From Myxococcales bacterium (GTDB lineage Bacteria; Myxococcota_A; Polyangia; Polyangiales; Houyiibacteriaceae), in the NCBI GenBank assembly GCA_030622585.1, contig JAUXFZ010000140.1:1-6649 (forward strand): a stretch of DNA of 6,649 bases. Direction: 5' to 3'. The position numbers were made by a program, and so were the translations under genes. Each line of letters starts with the position of its first letter. Position 1 is the first letter of the stretch. The notes beneath the pieces are model-generated. The model was not told the DNA's origin and did not search any database. It worked only from the letters and a program-made list of their open reading frames with translations. Positions 1 through 4,954 of the stretch are shown piece after piece.

Positions 1-107
1 CGGTGTACACGGTCGCGCCAGCGGGCGGCACGGCCGTGTCCCAGACCATGACAGGCTCGACCATCCCTTCGCCTTGCGCGCAGCCCCGCGAATGGGACAC
101 CCCCTAG
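1..107. other. Fragment of a neighbouring gene; strand undecided
   Basis: Two readings are open to the window edge. On the plus strand, a frame from position 3 ends at a TAG at 105-107, seven bases before the stop of the lipoprotein gene; it would be the 3' end of a convergent gene (34 codons, ending EWDTP). On the minus strand, an ATG at 62-64 (or a GTG at 98-100) starts a frame that runs off the left edge and begins MVEPVMVWDTAVPPAG; it would lie downstream of the lipoprotein gene. Third codon positions coincide in the two frames, so GC3 cannot choose between them. Purine at codon position 1 is somewhat commoner in the minus frame. The minus ATG has only a weak GAAGGG placed almost against it. 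Neither peptide is recognisable. Confidence 0.3.
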
Positions 108-114
108 TCGCCGA

Positions 115-1719
115 CTACTTGACGCGCTGGATGTCCTGAAGCGGATACGACTGGTCGAAGTACTCCTTGGTGGGGCCGTAAAAGCGCAGGTAGGTAAACC
201 AGCTTTCTTCCGGGTTGGTCTGGATCCAGTTCTCCTTGGCTACCCCGGCGGGCAGTTTCGGGCTGAAGTGCAGGACGACCGAGCCATTCGCGTTCTCCTT
301 CAAGCCGGTGCGGGAGCTGACCACTGCGCGCCATTCCGAGTTGATGATCGGCGTGCGGGTGTTCACGTCGTAGACCACGACGGACCAGAAAATCTTCGCG
401 GGCGGGTTCTTCGGCATGGTCAAGGTGTAGTGCTCGCGGCCCAGCAGGAACTGGCCGTCCGCGTCCTTGTATGCCGTGCGGTACTGCTGGCCGATGCCCG
501 GCTTCTGGATGTAGTACGCCTTGCCGCGGGAGACGGCTTCATAGGTGAATGCCGCGCGGCGATACATCTGGTCGGTGTACTCGGCCCGATCGTCGTAGGG
601 GACGATTAGCAGTTGGTCCCAATGGGTCCCCCTGTACAGGTCGCCGTTCGCGAAGGGCTTGTCGAAGGTCGTGGCCTTGGCCATCGCTTCGCCGACCACG
701 GCAGCTTCCTTGAGCAGGCGCTTCTGGCGCGCGTCCGGATTGAAGGCCTCACCCTTCCGCAGCCCCAGCGAGTCGAGCATCGACAGCATCAAGCGGTCGC
801 GTGGCGCAACCACCTCGCGGTCGAGGATCGTCTTGAGCGCCCTCCAATAGTCCATGCCGCGCGGTTGCCACTGGCCCCACGCGATATCGTCGCCGACAAC
901 GATGACCCTCGTCTTGGGGTCGCTGTCGCGTTTGTCGTAGGGGTAGATCTTCACCTTGCGCAGGAACGTATCCGCGTCGGCGGGATCGGGCTGAAGGGCG
1001 CGAATCGCGATGAACACGACGTTGGTGAGGTTCTGTACGACGCGAAACTTGCCCGAGTCCAGGCCCTGCGGGGCCGCCATGCCGGGGCCCAGGATCAGAT
1101 ACCTCGCGCCCTTCCCCTTGTCGGGGCCGGAGACGCCGAAGTCCGCGATCGCCCGCTCCCACATGTCGTCGATGACGCCCGCCGACGGCCCGGCGGGAAC
1201 CTCGAGCACAAGCGGCCCCGTGCGCGTGAGGTCCGCGAATGACACGGCGTACGGAGTGGTGACGTTGGCCGTCAGAATGCCCTGCTTGGCTTGGGGTGTC
1301 TTGGACTGGACGATGTCGCCGTCACCCGCGTGGAAGACCTCCTCGTGGGCGCGAAGCCACTCTCCGTAACTCACCAGCGGCAGTGCCCAGAGGTAGGCCT
1401 GCGTGGCACGCTGGAAGTCCAATTCGTCAGTCAACTTCTCGGTGCTGGCGAGCGTCGGATAGCCACCTGCGAAGCCGCCGTCAGTGAACTCGATGTCGCC
1501 GATTCGCGTCCTGACCTTGGTCGGTGATGTACGGCCGTAGGCGCGCGTCTCCCCGGGCGTCATCGCGTCCCTGATCTGATCGAAGGGAACCGCGTCAGCG
1601 GACGTGCCAGGCGCGCGAGCAGCCGGCTCCGGAGCGCCGACCCGCGTTGTGTCGGACGCGCAGGCGGCCAGTGCGGAAACGGTCATCGCGACTGCGAGTT
1701 TGCGAAGGGTTTGCTGCAT
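115..1719 (-). CDS. DUF1254/DUF1214 domain lipoprotein
   Basis: Predicted 534-residue exported lipoprotein of unknown biochemical function. Residues 1-20 form a lipoprotein signal: a basic start (MQQTLRK), a hydrophobic stretch and the lipobox LAAC with Cys20 as the likely lipidated residue. A Ser/Ala/Pro-rich linker follows. Residues of about 100-260 match a DUF1254 domain (the ATQAYLWALPLVSYGEW segment, then GPLVLEVPAG and YLILGPG). Residues of about 410-530 match DUF1214, with the typical ending NWIQTNPEESWFTYLRFYGP near 497-516. Family members often carry a TPNxDTxY-like motif; here the corresponding segment reads TANVTTPY (150-157). The frame is open upstream to an ATG at 1920, but the start at 1719 is chosen because it gives a canonical lipoprotein signal and a good ribosome binding site; the 67 extra residues are low-quality Arg/Pro/Trp-rich sequence. 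It is divergent from yegS. The family assignment is firm; the role is unknown. Confidence 0.9.
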   Translation of the reverse strand: MQQTLRKLAVAMTVSALAACASDTTRVGAPEPAARAPGTSADAVPFDQIRDAMTPGETRAYGRTSPTKVRTRIGDIEFTDGGFAGGYPTLASTEKLTDELDFQRATQAYLWALPLVSYGEWLRAHEEVFHAGDGDIVQSKTPQAKQGILTANVTTPYAVSFADLTRTGPLVLEVPAGPSAGVIDDMWERAIADFGVSGPDKGKGARYLILGPGMAAPQGLDSGKFRVVQNLTNVVFIAIRALQPDPADADTFLRKVKIYPYDKRDSDPKTRVIVVGDDIAWGQWQPRGMDYWRALKTILDREVVAPRDRLMLSMLDSLGLRKGEAFNPDARQKRLLKEAAVVGEAMAKATTFDKPFANGDLYRGTHWDQLLIVPYDDRAEYTDQMYRRAAFTYEAVSRGKAYYIQKPGIGQQYRTAYKDADGQFLLGREHYTLTMPKNPPAKIFWSVVVYDVNTRTPIINSEWRAVVSSRTGLKENANGSVVLHFSPKLPAGVAKENWIQTNPEESWFTYLRFYGPTKEYFDQSYPLQDIQRVK

Positions 1720-1725
1720 CTCTGC

Positions 1726-1731
1726 TTCTCC
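1726..1731 (-). promoter_or_regulatory. Ribosome binding site fixing the lipoprotein start
   Basis: The minus strand reads GGAGAAGCAGAG followed by ATG. GGAGAA lies six bases before the ATG at 1719. Together with the lipoprotein signal that begins there, it decides the start against the longer open frame that reaches 1920. Confidence 0.7.
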
Positions 1732-1850
1732 GATTCGGGCTATCCGTCCAGCGGGCCCAGCGCCACAACGAGGTCGTCGGGGCGGTTCCCACCATGGCAC
1801 CTTCGCGGCCAAAGTCACCCAATCGCGGGCGCGAGGTTGGCCATGCGAGA

Positions 1851-1878
1851 TTGACGACGTGTTCGGCCGGACTACGCT
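1851..1878 (+). promoter_or_regulatory. Candidate sigma70-type promoter of the lipid kinase gene
   Basis: TTGACG (1851-1856, five of six matches to TTGACA) is followed after 16 bases by TACGCT (1873-1878, matching TATAAT at positions 1, 2 and 6). Transcription would begin near 1885, leaving a leader of about 40 bases. A GGGGA ribosome binding site at 1912-1916 lies seven bases before the ATG at 1924. The rest of the 204-bp divergent region (1720-1923) shows no convincing promoter for the minus-strand lipoprotein gene. Confidence 0.4.
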
Positions 1879-1923
1879 CGACCCGAGGAGCGCAGCGAAG
1901 CAAAACCTCCCGGGGAACACACC

Positions 1924-2844
1924 ATGAAGACGCGCATCATCTTGAATGGGAAAAAGGCGGGATCGAAGAACGTCCGGGACGCCATTTCCGAAACACGGAA
2001 GAAGTTTCCCGCTTTCGAAGTCCGCGTGACCTATGAGTTCGGCGATGCGGAACGTCTGGTGAACGAAGCTGTGGCCGAGGGCGTTGAACGCCTCGTCGCG
2101 GGCGGGGGCGATGGCACGATCAACGAGCTGGCCAACGCCATGATGAAGCTGTCGCGGCGCCCCGAGCTGGCGATCATGCCTTTAGGCACCGCCAATGACT
2201 TTGCGACGGGTTGCAACATTCCCCGTGATCCGGTGGCGGCGCTCTCGTTGGCAGTCGAGGGCAAGAGCACGCCCATCGATGTCGGCAAAGCCAATGACCG
2301 CTATTTCGTGAATGTCGCCTCGGGCGGATTCGGCGCCGAGGTGACGGTGGATACCCCCGTCGAGCTCAAGAACTTCCTGGGCGGTGGCGCGTATACCCTC
2401 ACCGGGCTGGTCAAAGCCATGAGCTTCACCCCGTACCGCGGGAAGTTCGTGACTGAAGACACCGAGCTTTCGGGGGCTGCCATCGTCGGCGCCGTGTGCA
2501 ACGGAAGGCAGGCCGGTGGGGGGCAGGTGCTGGCACCCAACGCGTGCATCGACGACGGGCTTCTGGATGTATTGATCGTGATCGATTTCGCGGCCAGAGA
2601 TCTCCGGCAGGTGAGGGACGAGCTCCTCAATCCCTCGCCTGAGGGTGAGTTCGTGAAGCTGTTTCAAACGAAATGGGTCGAGATGTCGGCACAAGACAAG
2701 ATCGCCCCGTTCAACCTCGACGGCGAGCCGTATCGCTCCAAGGTGATTCGCTTCGAGGCCGTTCCTGGCGCCATCGACCTGGTGCTGCCGGAGTTTTGCC
2801 CGCTGCTCAAAGAGGCACAGCCCGCGCCGGATGAGGCGGGCTGA
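1924..2844 (+). CDS. yegS: YegS-like lipid kinase (diacylglycerol kinase catalytic fold)
   Basis: A 306-residue cytosolic lipid kinase of the DAGK-catalytic family. E. coli YegS, about 299 residues, phosphorylates phosphatidylglycerol in vitro. The whole length follows YegS from memory of that sequence: ILNGK at 6-10, RVTYEFGDA at 34-42, the nucleotide-binding GGGDGTINE at 60-68, LGTANDFAT at 87-95, NVASGGFG at 130-137, NGRQAGGGQ at 193-201, the metal-site region DDGLLD at 210-215, FNLDGEP at 263-269 with the likely catalytic Glu268, and the closing LPEFCPLL at 288-295. The ATG at 1924 places ILNGK where YegS has it and has a GGGGA site seven bases upstream. The C-terminal QPAPDEAG extends slightly past the E. 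coli end. The physiological lipid substrate in this organism is unknown. It is a single gene followed by a hairpin at 2871-2902. Confidence 0.93.
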   Translation: MKTRIILNGKKAGSKNVRDAISETRKKFPAFEVRVTYEFGDAERLVNEAVAEGVERLVAGGGDGTINELANAMMKLSRRPELAIMPLGTANDFATGCNIPRDPVAALSLAVEGKSTPIDVGKANDRYFVNVASGGFGAEVTVDTPVELKNFLGGGAYTLTGLVKAMSFTPYRGKFVTEDTELSGAAIVGAVCNGRQAGGGQVLAPNACIDDGLLDVLIVIDFAARDLRQVRDELLNPSPEGEFVKLFQTKWVEMSAQDKIAPFNLDGEPYRSKVIRFEAVPGAIDLVLPEFCPLLKEAQPAPDEAG

Positions 2845-2870
2845 GGACTGGAGCGCATAAACTAAAGCGA

Positions 2871-2902
2871 AGCCGATCAGCGTGGTGAAACACTGATCGG
2901 CT
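2871..2902. terminator. 10-bp perfect hairpin downstream of yegS; possible terminator
   Basis: AGCCGATCAG (2871-2880) and CTGATCGGCT (2893-2902) are perfect complements around a 12-base loop, 26 bases after the yegS stop. On the plus strand the stem is followed by CCTCAAACGG, with no T run. On the minus strand it is followed by TTCGCTTTAGTTT, which is richer in T though not a clean tract. It could end yegS transcription weakly, serve an unseen minus-strand transcript, or do both. Confidence 0.5.
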
Positions 2903-2933
2903 CCTCAAACGGGCTCCACAAGGGGGGAGGTTA

Positions 2934-3030
2934 AGGCGGGCACCATCTTTGGGGAACGCGGTTTCGCCTGACTAAGGATGGGATGGTGGGCTCATCCTTC
3001 GCCTGCGTTCCGTACCGCTGGTGCCCGCCT
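2934..3030. repeat. 97-bp nested inverted repeat; candidate structured RNA
   Basis: Three collinear complementary segments form one long interrupted hairpin. The outer stem is 12 bp: AGGCGGGCACCA (2934-2945) with TGGTGCCCGCCT (3019-3030). The middle stem is 7 bp: GGAACGC (2953-2959) with GCGTTCC (3005-3011). The inner stem is 7 bp: AAGGATG (2974-2980) with CATCCTT (2993-2999), closing a 12-base loop (2981-2992). The internal loop between the outer and middle stems is a symmetric 7 by 7 bases. A direct repeat TTCGCCTG (2963-2970 and 2998-3005) lies inside. No convincing coding frame spans it. No target-site duplication flanks it, so a mobile element is not supported. It may be a non-coding RNA, a 5' leader element of the downstream regulator, or an extended transcription end of yegS. 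The strand is unresolved. Confidence 0.6.
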
Positions 3031-3080
3031 CGCACCGAATGACAAGCTGGAAGCTACCGGTCTCTGCGGTACTCGCGGCG

Positions 3081-3113
3081 ACAAAATGGGGCACCGATCG
3101 CGCCACGTTTTGT
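3081..3113. promoter_or_regulatory. Dyad overlapping the AraC promoter; candidate operator
   Basis: ACAAAATGGGGC (3081-3092) and GCCACGTTTTGT (3102-3113) are inverted copies around nine bases. Ten of twelve positions are Watson-Crick pairs; of the other two, one would be a G-U pair in RNA. The right arm runs into the proposed -35 TTGTGA (3110-3115) of the AraC-family gene. A protein bound here would contact or cover the -35 region, so autoregulation is a natural inference. Confidence 0.45.
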
Positions 3114-3139
3114 GACAATTCACCCTACAGGCTTGTAAT
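3110..3139 (+). promoter_or_regulatory. Candidate promoter of the AraC-family gene
   Basis: TTGTGA (3110-3115, four of six matches) and TGTAAT (3134-3139, five of six matches to TATAAT) are separated by 18 bases. Transcription would begin near 3146, only about six bases before the GTG at 3152, implying a nearly leaderless message. This agrees with the absence of any Shine-Dalgarno sequence there. Confidence 0.4.
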
Positions 3140-3151
3140 TCTTTCGCCCAT

Positions 3152-4186
3152 GTGGATCGATCGGCCGCGGTGGGCGATTCATCAGGGAAGGCAGGCATCA
3201 GCAACGGGCTCAGCGTATCTGGCACGTGGACCCGCGGCGTGGTGAGCGCGTTCCGCCGTCGGGGGCTCGATGTCGATGCGCTATGTAAGGAGATCGGCGT
3301 TGATCTCGAGGCTTACACCGATCCCAACAGCCGCCCAGCGCGTGACGTGACCGGTCGCCTTTGGCGTGCGGCGCTCGCCTCGAGCGGAGATCGCTTTCTC
3401 GGGCTCAGCGTAGGCGAGGTCTGGGAGGCGCGAGCCGATCACTTGGTCGTCCTGCTCCTGACGAGCGCCGAGGCGCTCGGGGAGGGGCTCGAGGCGAGCC
3501 TGCGTTATCAAGAGCTCTTGTCGCACGGGCGCGTGCTGACCCTGGGCGAGCATCCTGAGTTTCACGCTCTCGAGATCAACAAGATCGAGTACGAGCTGCC
3601 GATCATGGCGCATGAAATGGAGTTCATTGCCGTCGCTGTCATGAAGATGCTGCGCTTCGCGACCGACGACCGCTTTGCCGCGTGCGCCGTCGAGTTCCAG
3701 CATTCGTATCGCGGCCAGATTCAAGACTACACGCGCGCCTTCGGTTGCTCGGTCACGTTCGGGCAGCCTAAGACCAGGATCCTGGTGGATGACGAAAGTT
3801 GGGGCCTTCGATTCGTACACGGCAACCGGGCACTTCACGGGCAGCTTCGTGGCGTAGCGGCCGGGCTTCACGCCGCGCTCGAATCCCATCACTTCGTCGA
3901 CACGGTGCGCGACAGAATCCAGATCCTACTTCCGAGAGGTCAATCCGGCATCGAAGGGGTTGCATCGGCGCTTCACATGACCCCGCGCACGCTCCAACGT
4001 CGTCTTCAAGAAGACGGCACTACGTTCCGCACGTTGGTCGACGCAACCCGCAAGTCAGTCCTTCTTGCTTGCGTCGAGCGCAAGCAAACGCCCGAGGAGA
4101 CCATGCGGCACGCGGGCTACACCAACGCACGCAGCTTCCGCCGGGCGCTCAAGCGCTGGAACATCGACGACCAGTCGCTCTCGTGA
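3152..4186 (+). CDS. AraC-family transcriptional regulator
   Basis: A 344-residue DNA-binding regulator. Residues of about 22-210 resemble the arabinose-binding-type N-terminal sensor domain found in many AraC/XylS proteins (VVSAFRRRGLDVDALCKEIG near 30-49, then RLWRAALASSGDRFLGLSVGE near 69-89). The C-terminal AraC HTH domain spans about 250-338: first helix-turn-helix GVASALHMTPRTLQRRLQEDG (269-289) followed by TTFRTLVDATRK, second helix-turn-helix near 313-335 with GYTNARSFRRALKRW. The usual family ending (SPxxYR-like) is absent; the protein stops at NIDDQSLS. The GTG at 3152 is the earliest start after an upstream -10 and lacks a Shine-Dalgarno; a GTG at 3170 is the alternative. An ATG at 3150 is in another frame. 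The effector and targets are unknown. Its stop lies one base from the stop of the convergent minus-strand gene. Confidence 0.9.
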   Translation: MDRSAAVGDSSGKAGISNGLSVSGTWTRGVVSAFRRRGLDVDALCKEIGVDLEAYTDPNSRPARDVTGRLWRAALASSGDRFLGLSVGEVWEARADHLVVLLLTSAEALGEGLEASLRYQELLSHGRVLTLGEHPEFHALEINKIEYELPIMAHEMEFIAVAVMKMLRFATDDRFAACAVEFQHSYRGQIQDYTRAFGCSVTFGQPKTRILVDDESWGLRFVHGNRALHGQLRGVAAGLHAALESHHFVDTVRDRIQILLPRGQSGIEGVASALHMTPRTLQRRLQEDGTTFRTLVDATRKSVLLACVERKQTPEETMRHAGYTNARSFRRALKRWNIDDQSLS

Positions 4187-4187
4187 C

Positions 4188-4823
4188 TCAGGGTGCTGGT
4201 ACTTCGGCTGCCGTCCAACCGTCGTTGCGGCGCACAGTAAGCGCTGCGCGGTACTCGTCGCCGGCCTCGTCCCACTTCCCTTTCACCTGCTCGGCTCTGG
4301 TTTCGATTTTCGAGCGCTTCCAAGACACCCATTCGGTGCACCTTCTCAAGTCTGGATCGACAGGCGCCAGCTTGACGACGGCGGGCGGAAACGCTTCGAG
4401 CGGTTGATCCGCGCGCCGAACGATCCGGATCCGGACCGGGCTTTTCACGTGCACCCGCGAACGAAGATTGACGACGTACGTCTTGCCCGCGCTGAGCCGG
4501 AGCTCCATGAGCTGGATGGTTGGCGGCGCCGTACCGGTGACGACCATCACCATGTGTCTCCCCGGCCACATGGTGACGCCCATCTGCCAGCCGTTTTCGA
4601 GTACCGCGAGGCATCGGCCCGCATGACTGACGACCCGATAGGTCACGTCGCTTGCTTGTCTGCGGCGAGGACGCGAGAAGACGACCAGTGCTTGGTCCGG
4701 GGGCGCCGCGTAGGGAGACTCCACGACTTGCGCAATTTGAGCCTCGGTGGTTGCCGTCATTGAGAGCAGGGCGATCACCAACAGACCCGCCGCGCGTCGA
4801 CAGCCTCTGACTCGTCTCTTCAT
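4188..4823 (-). CDS. Small secreted protein, DUF2846-like
   Basis: A 211-residue exported protein of unknown function. Residues 1-28 are a Sec signal peptide: a strongly basic start (MKRRVRGCRR), hydrophobic GLLVIALLSM, and a probable cut after TEA28. The mature part has a predicted beta-rich core: DQALVVFSRP (43-52), CLAVLENGWQMGVTMWPGRH (71-90), then MVMVVTG and LRLSAGKTYVVNL (108-120). This order (VVFxRP, a value segment, PGxH, AGKTY) resembles DUF2846-type proteins and similar small proteins frequent in myxobacteria; that is recalled family pattern, not a search result. A charged segment with EWVSWKRSKIETR (164-176) and KWDEAGDEYR follows, ending in a DGW segment near 201. The frame is open upstream to 4925, but that 34-residue extension encodes only the repeated GTGTTYGC DNA motif (read as ANT three times), so the start at 4823 with its signal peptide is preferred. 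No strong Shine-Dalgarno is present. Confidence 0.75.
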   Translation of the reverse strand: MKRRVRGCRRAAGLLVIALLSMTATTEAQIAQVVESPYAAPPDQALVVFSRPRRRQASDVTYRVVSHAGRCLAVLENGWQMGVTMWPGRHMVMVVTGTAPPTIQLMELRLSAGKTYVVNLRSRVHVKSPVRIRIVRRADQPLEAFPPAVVKLAPVDPDLRRCTEWVSWKRSKIETRAEQVKGKWDEAGDEYRAALTVRRNDGWTAAEVPAP

Positions 4824-4842
4824 CGTGTGAGCTATCTCGCAT

Positions 4843-4901
4843 GTGTTCGCGCGCGCTTCCAGGCAGATTCGAGTGTTTGCGAGCAGTTCCGTAGTGTTCG
4901 C
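4843..4901. repeat. Three GTGTTYGC direct repeats in a divergent control region
   Basis: GTGTTCGC occurs at 4843-4850, GTGTTTGC at 4873-4880 and GTGTTCGC at 4894-4901, all in the same orientation, within the 131-bp region between the divergent secreted-protein and kinase genes. Start-to-start spacings are 30 and 21 bases, close to three and two helical turns. The similarity of the first two copies extends further: 14 of 18 bases match, including a shared TTCC. Such spaced direct repeats are typical of regulator binding sites; which protein binds is unknown. Confidence 0.5.
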
Positions 4902-4954
4902 ACCCAACCGGAGTCTTGCAGGCAACGGCCCCTGATTTTGGCAATACTGTATCG

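Noticed and set aside
613..1242. A 209-codon plus-strand open frame, with a similar one at 268-609
   Set aside because: Both lie antisense to conserved DUF1254/DUF1214 segments and show no family features or ribosome binding site.
1720..1920. 67-residue N-terminal extension of the lipoprotein frame to an ATG at 1920
   Set aside because: It would bury the lipoprotein signal inside the protein and overlap the yegS promoter region; the ATG at 1719 has GGAGAA in place.
2930..3032. Integron attC site or MITE at the nested inverted repeat
   Set aside because: The ends lack properly placed GTTRRRY/RYYYAAC core sites, and no target-site duplication flanks the 12-bp arms.
2992..3245. Small open frames on both strands in the yegS-araC gap (minus 2992-3225, plus 3021-3245)
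   Set aside because: They cross the inverted repeat or the AraC promoter and start codon, have low-complexity translations and no ribosome binding sites.
4824..4925. 34-residue N-terminal extension of the secreted protein
   Set aside because: It would precede the signal peptide, and its sequence is the translation of the GTGTTYGC DNA repeats.
4910..4954. Promoter for the kinase from TTGCAG (4916-4921) and TACTGT (4945-4950)
   Set aside because: The spacer would be 23 bases, too long for a sigma70 promoter, and TTGGCA (4938-4943) has no -10 at the right distance. A sigma54 GG-N10-GC pattern is also absent.
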